DNA from: Paratinospora sagittata
Taxonomy: Eukaryota; Streptophyta; Magnoliopsida; Ranunculales; Menispermaceae
NCBI GenBank assembly: GCA_035771175.1
Contig: CM069604.1
Coordinates: 16,369,115-16,433,114 of the forward strand
DNA length: 64,000 bases
Direction of reading: 5' to 3'
The notes under the pieces were generated by a model that did no database searches, was not told where the DNA came from, and worked only from the letters and a program-made list of their open reading frames with translations. The position numbers and the translations under genes were made by a program. Shown here one piece after another: positions 10,855 through 21,211 of the stretch (position 1 is the first letter of the stretch; each line of letters opens with the position of its first letter).

Positions 10855-13708
10855 TGTAATGCCCGTACCTTAGGATGACGTCACTTTGACCTATAGTGTA
10901 CCCATATACGTATACGTAAACATATATGTATGTGTATATGTATTTTTATGCTCGACGGGCGTAGGTTTGAGTGTCTTTGCATGATTTTAGGTCATAGAGA
11001 GTGCGCATGAAGTTTCGAAACCATCGGAGACCCGTTCGACGTCGAAACATGTCGAAAACGGTGTTTTTGATCCAGTGGAGCTCGCTTCATGGAAGAAGAA
11101 ATTTCTGTCACCGATTACATCAATGGCTTGATCTCCTAGATCCGTGGTCCGATTGAGATGAAATTTTGCAGCTCATTCTGATAGATATTCATTATGAATA
11201 ATGAAGATCTTGAATGAAGTTGTCTACTGTGAGTTATAAGACCCCAAACACTGTTTCACGAATTTACGAATTTTCTTGCGCAGTTTTGATGAAACAATTG
11301 TATCCCGCAATCCCACCGTTCGATTAAGCTGAAATTTTACCAAAAATTTGTTAACTGACTCATAAAACTTTCAAACGGTTAAGATGTTAATTTGTGAGTA
11401 GTTTGCAAGAAATTGATTATCTAAGTGCAAGTATTGCAACAGGAAAACTGATTTTTGACAGTTTTTTACAACTTTTAGTTGTGGGCCCAAGCTTGTCTAT
11501 TTAAGCTATTAACATGATTTTTTCAAATCATTTACATATTTTGCACTTGAGAAAGAGGAGAGAAGTGCTCGAGGAAAGAAAGGAGAGGAAAAATTAGGGT
11601 TTGGTGGTTTCTTACTCAAGAACGCCTAAGGTTTGCATTTTTCCTCCATTTCTTCCTTGAATCTCTCTATTAGTTGCATGATAGCTTCATTTTGAGCATG
11701 AGGGTTTCATTTTGATGCATGCATTGTGATGAACCTCGGATGGTTGGTGTTCCAACCCTAGGTTCTAGTTTCATCTACACCTTTTAGACTGTTTATACCA
11801 TTAATGGCCTTCCTAGACCTCAACCAACATCTAGTAAGTGTTTTCCAACCATTGAATCCCGAATTTGTGAGGGGTGGTGGAAAGCCAAAGTAGGAGTTGA
11901 GTCTTGCATGTCACATATGTGTGATTAGATTGTGTTAGGAGTACACTAACGGTGAAACCCCCAATTTCTAGCAATAAATTGTAGGGGTTTAGTTCAAATG
12001 ACCTATACTTAGTTCATGACCTTAGATTTTTTCAAAATCTTTGCATGTCAACTATGTTGACCTAGTGGCCATTGTGGATGATTCCATGTTGCAAGTTTAG
12101 TAAAATTCATGGCTGATCTTGGTGGCCTAGTGTAAATTGGTAATATGGCCTAAGTAGAGAAATTTCCAGATTTTGGGGCTTTTGATACTCTTGATATAAA
12201 ATCTAGAAATTTATGCAGTGGAAGTCTAATAAAGCATGATTAGGGTTTGTTGATGGTGAAATTCAGTGCTTTCACTTGTTGAAAACCCTAAGTGTTGTGT
12301 AAAATCGGCCTAGGGCTTGATTTTAGGAAATTATGCCCAAATTGGGATTTTTGACCAAAACCAAGTTAATTGATTAAATTGACTTGGGAAGTGTCTAATT
12401 GGACCCAAATAGAATGAAATTAAGGGTTTAGAATGGTTGAAATTGGGGTTAGAATTGATTGACCTAGTTCAATTTGACTCCATGCCTATTGTATAGATTC
12501 TTCCCAAATTGGGGCATAGGCTATGTATTGGCTTAACTTGGGTTTAAACATGGTGGATTAGCATGGACTGATTTTTAGTTATGTGAACCATGTGTAATGC
12601 TGGATTTTGATTGACCCGATTAGGCCTATTGATAGTCGTAGTGCATAGGAGTGCTTTGGGAGCATCCTAGTGCTTGTTTGATTGCAAATTGGATTGGCTA
12701 AGTCTAGCCAATCAAATTGTGAGTGTTTCGTTTACTTGTGATTTTTATATGTGGCATTGTAGTATAAAATGCTTTAAATGTTTATCTAATGTAATATACA
12801 TAATTTATTGAATTCATGAACTGTATTTAAGCATAGTTAGTCGGGAAAGCAGTTGAGTTATGTGCATTCCTTAAGCTTCGAATTTTTTATGGAATCCCAT
12901 TTGGCTGACTGGGAATCCTCAATTGTGGACCTTGCAGAGGTTTTTTATGGGTTGTGTACATTTGGATTCACCTAGGCATGGTGCTTGCCTTGGTGGGCGA
13001 ATCCTATGGTTCATGCAACCCTAGGAATCCTAATAGATACGGGAAAGAAATCGGTCGGGCATGAGTTTCGCGTACACATGGCCCTTGTACTGATTCTTAC
13101 TCACGAGGTGTTTAGGGTGCATATGCATGTTTATAAATGATATGCATTGTCTTGTTTATGACATGATACATTAAATTGGCATGTATGTAATCTTGCTTAC
13201 TCTCATGATTATTTAAATGGTTTTAATGATCTTTCAATGTTTTAATTAAATGCATATATATGTTGCCATTTGTATAGAACATTCACTGAGCTTGCTGTAG
13301 CTCACCCTCACTCTTATCCTTTTAGGTTCGAATAGGAAAGAGAAGGGAAAAGCTTAGCTACGGAGCGTTTTCCTGTACACATTTTGATATAGGTGTTCAA
13401 TACTTTTGTATTTTGTTAAATATGTACTAAATAACACCTATAGTGTGTATTTAATATTTAGATGGGTTTGTAATTCATGGTTAGGTATTATTTTGTACTT
13501 TTGGTCATTATGGACTTAAAAAAAATAAAAATTTATGGCTACATTTTAGGAATGTAATATTATTTGATTATGTCCAAGTGTGTTATTGTTGTGTATTTGG
13601 GGATTATAGTGTGTATTAGAAGGCTTATCAAGTTGTCGTGTATGTCATGGGAGGGATATACACGGGGTTCCGTGTTGGTCATGATATCACGTATCGTGGG
13701 TTGTGACA
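10855..13708 (+). mobile_element. Gypsy chromovirus 5' LTR (family A), 2.85 kb
   Basis: The LTR runs from TGTAATGCCCGTACC to GGGTTGTGACA and is followed by an initiator-Met primer-binding site and a broken gypsy gag-pol. Its size suits the large LTRs of Tekay/Del chromoviruses (inference). It holds the motif GAGCTTGCTGTAGCTC at about 13291, conserved in family B. No matching 3' LTR lies downstream: the LTR after the pol tail (19087) is family B. No gene lies inside. Confidence 0.85.
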
Positions 13709-13726
13709 ACTTTGGTATCAGAGACA
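13709..13726 (+). other. Primer-binding site (initiator Met tRNA type)
   Basis: 'ac' then TTTGGTATCAGAGACA directly follows the LTR-A end. It fits the TGGTATCAGAGC site with one extra A before the last C. Confidence 0.8.
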
Positions 13727-13799
13727 TGTTGTTTTAGGTTTAAAACCCTTCAAAAGAATAAAAGACTTAAAAGATATTATGATTGGCTAAAAAGAATAA

Positions 13800-14330
13800 A
13801 AAACTTAAAAGATGTAGGCTACCTTCAGCGACATGTGGGCTTCTGAGGCTGACAGAATGAGGTTGGCCAGGTTCAAACTTGTCGACAGGGCTCATGATTG
13901 GAGACTGAGACTAAACCGCATGGTTGATGAGATTCAGACGTGGACCAGTTTTAAAGAACTTTTCTACGAGGAGTTCTACCCGAGATCAGAGTGCTATCAG
14001 AGGAAGATCTTGTTCATGCACCTGACCCAGGGCAGTCGGTCAGTGAGGTAGTACGAGTAGGAGTTTAACCGCTTGGCACTCTTCGCTTTTGAGATGGTGT
14101 CGACTGACTACCTTCGCATGCAAAGGATATGAGATGGGTTCCGCGACCGTATCCGTTAGGGTTTAACACTTGCCGTCGTTCAGACTTACACCCAGTCAAC
14201 TGCAGAGGCTCACTCCCGGATAAGGACGTCAGTCACAGTATAGGCACCTACAGTTCCTTGAAGACAGACACAGCCAGCGGGGTCAGCTGGTTAGTTGTAT
14301 GGTAAGAAGAGCCAAAAAATAAAAAACCTA
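13800..14330 (+). pseudogene. Gypsy gag remnant
   Basis: The frame 13833-14051 reads a gag capsid core: residues 'RLARFKLVDRAHDWR', 'TSFKELFYEEFYP' and 'KILFMHLTQGSRSV', typical of Ty3/gypsy Retrotrans_gag domains. Usual wording would be A..WW and F...FYP. After 14051 the reading continues only through stops ('EFNRLALFAFE', 'DYLRM', 'DGFRDRIR'). The N-terminal part of gag between the primer-binding site and 13833 is very short, so it has been deleted. Confidence 0.75.
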
Positions 14331-14374
14331 GGTTTGGTGGCAGTAAGTACGAGGTATCAGTAGCCTCCGCTCTA

Positions 14375-15316
14375 GTGTCAGTTGCACCACCAATTCCAGG
14401 CCAAAGTGTGCATATGACAGGCAGGCCCCGGCAGCAGCAGAGTTCAGCTAGGTACAGTGGACAACAGACAGCCAGAGCAGAGTCGCAGGATGTATCATCA
14501 GCGCCTAAGGAACCGAGGCCGATTGTATGTTTCAAGTGCAATTTTTTGGGGCACAAGAGGAATGAGTGTCCACGCAGAGCGTTTACTACACAGTTCAATC
14601 CTACGCTAGTTGCTACCAGGGAGCAGGCCCGAGCTGTTACACAGTCAGATCTAGAGATTAGCAAGCAATTGATCAAAGGTACTATCAGCATTTACGATTC
14701 TTTGATGTATGTCTTGATTAATGCTGGTTCTACTCTATTTTTTATTTCTGGTAGTATGGTAGATAGATTGAGATTGTCTACTGTTAGGACTAGTACGCCG
14801 TTGATTTTGAGTACGACAGCTGGTGAGAGGATTTACCCTAACATGGTATGTGTGAGATGCATTGTGAGATTCGAGGGCCACGAGATGTCTGTCGACCTTA
14901 GTGTCTTGGAGTTCCTTGAGTTTGATGCCATTTTGGGTATGGATTGGCTGCCAGCGTATCACGGTCACATTGATTGCTTCAGCAAGAGGGTTGTCTTTCA
15001 GATACCCGGACAACCAGTCTTTCTTTCTCAAGGCAAGATTGCATCAAGACCACCTACCCTGGGTACATTAGCCACGAATGATGAGGTAGCTATGGTGGCT
15101 AGTTTGAGGCTAGTGGATGATGTGGGACAAGGCTTTCAATTAGCAGACATTCTTATAGTCTACGAGTACCCAGAGGTTTTTCCTGATGAGTTAGTTGGCT
15201 TACCGCCTAAGCGAGAGCTAGACTTTATCATTGAGCTAATGCCCGAGACAAAACCCATTTCCATCCCACCGTATCGTATGGCACCAAAGGAGTTGAATGA
15301 ACTCAGAGCCCCTTGA
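14375..15316 (+). pseudogene. Gypsy gag C-terminus, zinc knuckle, protease, start of RT
   Basis: A 313-residue open frame. Residues about 1-45 are Q/S-rich. Residues 52-66 form a CCHC knuckle (CFKC, GHKRNEC). The protease follows at about 108-230: the position of the catalytic DSG reads NAG (VLINAGSTLFFIS), so the active-site Asp is lost. FDAILGMDWLPAYH follows as expected. The end ([28 protein letters not shown]) is the conserved run-up to reverse transcriptase. The frame then stops and RT continues in other frames. Inactive. Confidence 0.85.
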
Positions 15317-16016
15317 TAAGCTGATGGGGAAAGGATTTATTTCCCCTAATACGTCACCTTGGGGAGCGCCCGTGTTGTTCGTCAAGAAGAAGGACGAGAG
15401 TCTTCGATTGTGCGTAGACTACCGTCAGCTGAATAAGCTGTGAAGAATAAGTATCCACTTCCTCGCATTAATGATCAGTTTGACCAACTGATTGGGGCCA
15501 AGTTCTTTTCGAAGATTGACTTGAGGTCTGGGTACCATCAGTTGAGGATTAGAGATGAGGATGTTCCGAAGACTGCTTTTCGGACGAGGTATGGACATTA
15601 CGAGTTCTTGGTGATGCCCTTCGGGTTGACTAATGCACCAGCTATGTTCATGGATCTAATACAAAGAGTATTCAGACCGTATCTCGACCAGTTCATTATA
15701 GTCTTCATTGATGGTATTCTAGTATATTCTAAAACTAAGGAGGATCATGAGTGTCATCTCAGAGTTACTTTGCAGACATTGTTGGAGCATAGGTTTTATG
15801 CCAAGCTGAGCAAGTGTGATTTTTGGATGACCGAGGTGAAATTCTTGGGTCATGTGGTTAGTGCAGAGGGTATTTCAGTTGATTCTGCTAAGGTTGAGGT
15901 GATCATTGGTTGGCCAAGACCTACCACAGTGATAGAGATTCGTAGCTTTCTGGGTTTTGCTAGCTATTATAGGAAGTTCGTGAAGAACTTCTCCACAATA
16001 CTAAGCTAACTCAGAA
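15317..16016 (+). pseudogene. Gypsy reverse transcriptase, catalytic site lost
   Basis: The first RT block ([32 protein letters not shown]) lies at 15320-15440 and ends in a frame break. The frame 15440-16009 continues with [42 protein letters not shown], then [10 protein letters not shown]. The catalytic pair usually reads Y/F-I-D-D, so the second Asp is Gly. [12 protein letters not shown] and [13 protein letters not shown] follow. The stop at 16009 separates RT from RNase H. Order and motifs are those of Ty3/gypsy pol. Confidence 0.9.
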
Positions 16017-16629
16017 GAATGTGACCTTCACGTGTTCGGATGCCTGTGAGAAAGCTTTGAGTGAGTTGAAACAGTGGTTGACTACAGCTCTAGTGTTGAT
16101 TCTTCTAGAGCCTGGGAAAGATTTGGTAATTTATACGGATGCATTACTCATAGGTCTGGGATGTGTACTGATGCAGGAGGGTCGAGTGGTTACATATGCA
16201 TCTAGACAGCTTAAGGTGCATGAGCACAACTACCCTGCGCATGATTTGGAATTGGCCGCTATTGTGTTTGCACTAAACCTATGGAGGCATTACCTGTATG
16301 ATGAGAAGTTCACTTTGTTTTCCGATCATAAGAGTTTGAGGTATCTTTTTTATCAAAAGAAGCTGAATATGCGACATAGGAGATGGCTCGAGTTACTTAA
16401 GAATTATGATTTCTCTTTGGAGTATCATCCTGGTAAAGCCAATGTTGTGGCTGATGCTTTGAGCCTAGGTAAGCAGAGACTCAGGTGGTTATTTTTCAGA
16501 TGGCCCAGTAGTGGCATCTACTTGAGAAAGTGACTATGATGAGTATACTCTCGGATGCACCACGTACTGAGATATGTGCTCAGATGCACGTGCAGCTTGC
16601 TGATGCCCATATTCCGCGGGTTAGGGATC
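16017..16629 (+). pseudogene. Gypsy RNase H remnant
   Basis: The frame 16021-16533 carries the gypsy RNase [19 protein letters not shown] (TDAS usual), [37 protein letters not shown] and [27 protein letters not shown]. Asp, Glu and Asp positions of the fold are still visible. After 16533 a further 100 bases read as spacer (QMHVQLADAHIPRVRDLL). The match then ends at 16629, where copia LTR sequence begins. The integrase HHCC and DDE core that should follow are absent. Confidence 0.88.
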
Positions 16630-16825
16630 TACTATAAATTGACTGTGCACATTTATTTATTTTTCGTACCTATATTCTTGTCATTGCATTTAATTTAAAA
16701 TTGTTTGAGTATTCAATTCACCCCCTCTTGGACATACCTGGGCTAACAATTGGTATTAGAGCAGTGTTGCTCTTCAAAGAAACTTCATAATTTCTTTGAT
16801 ATCAATAACAATGATTAGAGACACA
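16630..16825 (+). mobile_element. Copia remnant (LTR tail, primer-binding site and leader) replacing gypsy integrase
   Basis: 16630-16748 matches the last 120 bases of the copia LTRs ('ctataaattgactgtgc', 'caattcaccccctcttgg', 'gggctaaca'). The primer-binding site 'attggtattagagcag' follows at 16749-16764, then about 60 bases of leader. From 16826 the gypsy coding sequence resumes. A copia 5' end thus sits where the gypsy integrase should be, with both partners truncated. Confidence 0.75.
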
Positions 16826-17286
16826 GTTGGTTGATGTCCATAATGTTTTTTATATGTCTATGTTGAGGAAATATCATCCAGATCTCACTCATGTCTTGGA
16901 TGTAACCCAATTGCAAGTTAGGGAGGACACGACATATCTGTTATCTCAATCAACCCCATGATATGAATGTTTTTATGATTCCAAATATCTTCAGTTTGTG
17001 TATCTAATGATCTTGTCAAGTGTTTCAGATTTTTCAAGAATCAAGATCAAAGAACTGTGCTCACAAGCCTATTGAATATCACAAAGTAAAGTTCCAAGTC
17101 TGTCAGTACTTAGAATGTAAAGTCTATCGATCAACTTACTCTCAGCATGATTTTATCGTTTGCATATTTTGATCGTAACATTTTAATCGTACCTTACAAT
17201 TTCTAAAGTATTTGATTTGATTAACAGAAACAATGATTCTTATCGAGCTTTAATTGAGAAATCAAAAATCATTTTTATAAAGTCTT

Positions 17287-17830
17287 TCAGGACACTAATG
17301 TTTTAGCAGCGCCCTCTTGGACTTGATGAGTCAGGACGCTGATAAAATATTATGAAGCTCAAGGTTTAATTAAATTGATTAATAAGGACGCTAACTTGTT
17401 AGTAGCAACCTTTCTTTTATCAACCTTTGAGAATGTCAGAACACTGACTTAGTTTCAGCCCGCTGGAAGTTCTTTTTGCGTTTTAAGTGATTTCTATCTT
17501 TAAGGATGCCGATAAGTTATAAGTTAAATAAATTATCAGGACGCTACTTGTGTAGGAGCGCCCTCATCTTTAGAATCAACTTTAATAACTTTCAGGATGC
17601 TTACTGTCCTTCAGTGCACTTAACATTGTTTTAAAACTATTTTTAAATATCAGGACGCTTACTCTTGAGTAGCGCCCTCGTGTGTTTAATGTTTTAAAAC
17701 AAAGCAGAACACTAACTTCGAAGTAGCACCCTCATGATTTAAGTCGTTTAATTGTCAAAGTAAGTTAGGACGCTTACTATTCAGTAGCGCCCTCACTTCA
17801 TTGTTCAGTAGGACGCTGATGTTCTATGAG
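17287..17830 (+). repeat. U3 hairpin array, AGGACGCT ... AGCGCCCT
   Basis: Nine or so units. Good examples are near 17536, 17652 and 17768: AGGACGCT, a short variable inner stem, then AGCGCCCTC. Inner stems differ but stay complementary: CTAC/GTAG, ACTC/GAGT, ACT/AGT. The outer AGGACGCT and AGCGCCCT pair at seven of eight positions. The array lies upstream of the TATA box. Confidence 0.8.
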
Positions 17831-18522
17831 CCCTCAAAGGAACAAAACGACATAAATGATATTTTTGTTGTTCTGACATGTACGTCCTTTTTGCCATCTT
17901 TTCAGAACAACTTTTCGTACAAAATTAATTTTTTGTATTTGTAAGAGATATTTTTTTGATTCACGAACCACGTCTTCTAAAACTTTCCTTATTCGTGTAT
18001 CTGGAGAAAATCAGAATATTCATGAAATGTGCAGTTGTCATTTTTGTGATATATTCTAGTTGTTGTGAGTAAACGTTCATATTTGAAATTTAAATTCAAA
18101 TAAACAACAACTTCATCTCTACAAGTCTATAAATACAAACACTTAACAATTTGTTAAGACCACCGAAAATTCTCTGAGCTAAAATATTTTTTGAAAGTTA
18201 GTCGAACTTTTCATTTGATTCAAAAAGCTTAAGTTATTCTAGTTTCAAAGCATTCTATTTGAATCATTACTTATTCAAATGATTTTCACACTGAGCTAAG
18301 ATTTTATCTTTATCTAAAAATCGATTTGAAAGTCTGAACTGCTTTTCACTCAAATTATTCAGCATTGTTTTTACTTATATCATTATTGCTGAAAGAGAAA
18401 TTTGAGAGATAGTTCATAAGATACAATTGTACTCAATTTCATATCTTGTATATTGTATCAAGGTTGTAACAGTGGTCAGATAAACTACCGAGTTGATATT
18501 CTATATTCAACAAGGTCAGGTC

Positions 18523-18680
18523 TTCTCACACCCGTAAGTTGAGAAAGCTTAGGTTTGTACCACACCTGTAAGTTGGGATAGGTTGGTCTCACGCCTGAAA
18601 GCTGAGCAGTGTAACAGTTGTTCTCACACCCGCAAGTTGAGAAAAGGTGTAACGGTTTGGTTCTCACCCGTAAGAGAATC
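18523..18680 (+). repeat. Leader hairpin array (five units)
   Basis: Units at 18523-18545 (arms TTCTCA/TGAGAA, loop CACCCGTAAGT), about 18558-18580, about 18584-18608, 18621-18643 (loop CACCCGCAAGT) and 18659-18680 (arms GGTTCTC/GAGAATC, loop ACCCGTAA). The array lies between the TATA box and the LTR end, so it should be in the leader RNA of an intact element. Confidence 0.82.
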
Positions 18681-19086
18681 CCTTAGTGATAAAGTTCAAA
18701 ATCCTAACTGAGGAGGTTAGGTAGTGGACATAGGCAAGTAGCCGAACCACTATAAATCGACTGTGCATATTTGTTTAATTTTTGCACTTGATTTCTGCAA
18801 TTATAATTGTTTTTAAATTGTTTAAGTGTCCAATTCACCCCCTCTCTTGGACATTTCTGGGCCAACAATATCCAGAACAGTCGATCCAGATCGTAGCCAG
18901 ATGAGTTCAGAAACTCAGGAATAAACAGATTCCATTGGATAAGATCAGATGGAAGTTTCATGACAATGAAGAGCAAACTTGGGAGCGAGAAGATCAAATG
19001 CGAGAGCACTTTCTAGACCTGTTCGACACTTGAGGTATATTCCTTGATTTAAATTTTGAGGACGAAATCCCTTAAGTTAGAGAGAT

Positions 19087-21211
19087 TGTAAAGCCTCGTA
19101 TTTATGAGTCTTACCTATACGTTGACTTATACGTGTTGTCAGGTGTATTTGTATGTGTATACATATGTGTATGGCCTTAGAATAGGGTGAATGTGTGTAT
19201 AATAAGGTGGTATTTGTTCTTGGACCCTACACATAGCAGAAAAGACCATCACTTAGTAAAATTTTACCTAGAACATGGAGAAACACGTTTTCTCTAAGAG
19301 AAACACGTTTTCTCTAAGAGAAGCACGTTTCTGTAGAGAAAATTGAGAAATGCAATTTCAGGAAATCCTCGGAGAAACGCGTTTCTTAGAGAGAAGCGCG
19401 TTTCTATAATGAAAACCCGAGAGCTAGTTTCTTTGGAAATTTTCAGAGAAACGCCTTTCTTTAGAAGACACATTTCTCATTGAGCTTTTAATAGAAACCT
19501 CGATTTTTGGGCACAAGGAAACACGTTTCCTTGGGAAGAAGAACGTTTCTTTGTGGGCCTGACAGTTTTTAAAACTGGTCGGTGTGGCAGTTTATGCTTG
19601 ATCTAAGCTGAAAATTCGATGCTTTTTGCTCATTTGCAATAGAAGAGCTAGGAAAACCAAAGGAACGAAAGGGGAATAAGAGAAACTAGCTAGGGCAACC
19701 AAAATCCAAGGTAAGGATTGGTTGTTTTTAGTTGAAAATCATTAATTTGAATTCATCTCTTCAAGTTGTTGCACATATGTGAGATTTTAATGATTTCCAT
19801 GGTTAGATTGGGAGATTTGAAAAGGGGGGTTTGAGCTAGAATTGTGTGATTTGCATGGTGAAATCAAAGGTAAATGGTTCCTTGCTGAATTTAGAGTTGA
19901 TTAATGGTGAAATTGACAAATTTTCATGGTTGAACATATGTTTTCTTCAACCTTGTTGTGTTGAACCAGTTGGGTTTGAGAGCTTGTTCAATGATGTTTT
20001 AATGGTTGGTAATTGATGGTAGATGATTGGCAATGTAGAATTGCAGAAAAATTTGTGGAAGAAATTGATGAATTGGACAACTTGTGCAATAAGGAGATTG
20101 TGTTGTAAATGGTGTTGTAAAATTATGCAATTGAGCTAATTGAGTTGAAAAAGTGTAAAAAAGTGTGTTGGTGTAAGTTCTTAGACCAGTGTATTGTGAG
20201 TATGTCTATCTATGGTCTTATGTGTGACAATGCACTTATAAAATTTTGTTTTTATGAAATGTAAGCATGTCATGAATAATTGCATTGTGTATTGAATGCA
20301 TTAAACCTTGTTTTGAACATTGAACATACTTAGGCTTACAAGAGTAAGAAAAGTATGAGATCAATTCCATTGGGGTAAGTTTATAGATGAGGCCCTAGAA
20401 TGATCGGAGTGGATGGTCAGATGAGGCAGATATTCCTCGAATATGCATTAAGAGGAATGATGCACTTATGTACCTGATTGTGAGTATTTACTTGTTTGTT
20501 TATGCATTGTATAAAATGTAAAGAGTGGCGCAAATTATATCTTGAACATGTATTGTTATTATATGTTGCTTACATATATGTTTTATACTGATTTACATGC
20601 CACGATTTATTTAAATGCATATGTAATGCCACAAATAGATTATTCACTGAGCTTGTTGTAGCTCACCTCACTCATTTTTATTACAGGTGGTGACTACAAG
20701 GACAAGGACAAGTCTACAGAGGATTGATTTGTACTTGTTGCTTCTTTTGATGTATGTATGAATAGGAAGTTTGGTTTTTATTTCAGTATTTTATATATGT
20801 ATATATGTATCACTACTTATGATATGTATAAAAGTAGTGGGTGATGTATGGGTTTGGAAATATGTGAACAGTGTAATACATATGGATGTGATAATGGATT
20901 TATGTATGGGATAGTAGTTAAGATATGAACATGATATGATGAGATGTTTTATGTGTATATGATTTTAATATACATGTGGATATGAGTTATATGATGTTTC
21001 TAAGGATGGTTTAGAAATGAAATTGATATGTTTTGTGGATTATTAGGTGTATGGGGAACCTCATATTATGGGGAGGTTCTGCCAAATTTTTTAGTGATTT
21101 TCGTGTGTTTTATTAAGAAAGAAGGGTAACAGGGTATCGCATACACCTATATATGACATATATGATATTTTGTGTCGGCCGTGACGTCACCCTATGGAGG
21201 GGGTCGCGACA
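19087..21211 (+). mobile_element. Gypsy 3' LTR (family B), 2.1 kb
   Basis: The LTR begins TGTAAAGCCTCG just after the pol tail and ends GGGGGTCGCGACA. It matches the inverted solo LTR at 36351-38271 and fragments at 2206-3454 and 43381-44850. It contains GAGCTTGTTGTAGCTC (about 20648) shared with LTR-A. The sequence to its right (GTTTC) does not repeat that left of LTR-A (GATAA), in keeping with a chimeric or truncated element. Confidence 0.87.
19262..19560 (+). repeat. Array of AGAAACACGTTTCT palindromes in LTR-B
   Basis: About ten short palindromes of the type AGAAACACGTTTTCT, AGAAGCACGTTTCT, AGAAACGCGTTTCT and GGAAACACGTTTCC, each 14-18 bases. Two consecutive copies near 19270-19320 are a perfect duplication. 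Equivalent arrays sit in the other family B copies at 3095-3275, 37950-38080 and 43565-43755, mostly as GAAGCGCGCTTCTC. Confidence 0.82.

Larger units (their letters stand above)
16939..18867 (+). mobile_element. Solo copia LTR with 5-bp duplication ATATC
   Basis: The LTR starts TGTTATCTCAATC and ends GGGCCAACA, flanked by ATATC at 16934-16938 and 18868-18872. No internal copia sequence accompanies it, so it is a solo LTR left by recombination between paired LTRs. It has the standard plan: U3 hairpin array (17287-17830), TATA 'ctataaatac' at about 18128, leader hairpins (18523-18680). Confidence 0.93.
16826..19033 (+). pseudogene. Gypsy integrase C-terminus, split by a solo LTR
   Basis: 16826-16938 reads VDVHNVFYMSMLRKYHPDLT and VLDVTQLQV. 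After the solo LTR it resumes at 18868 with YPEQSIQIVAR, a TGA stop, VQKLRNKQIPLDKIRWKF and TWEREDQMREHFLDLFD, ending at 19033. This is the pol C-terminus of plant gypsy chromoviruses. The frame rejoins exactly when one copy of ATATC is removed, which confirms the interrupting LTR as an insertion. 'gaggacgaaatcc' and a weak purine run (19071-19085) precede the 3' LTR. Confidence 0.88.

Noticed and set aside
14248..14691. 147-codon minus-strand frame
   Set aside because: Shadow of the gypsy zinc-knuckle/protease frame on the plus strand.
10855..21211. A single gypsy element with both LTRs
   Set aside because: The LTRs belong to different families and the flanks GATAA and GTTTC do not match.
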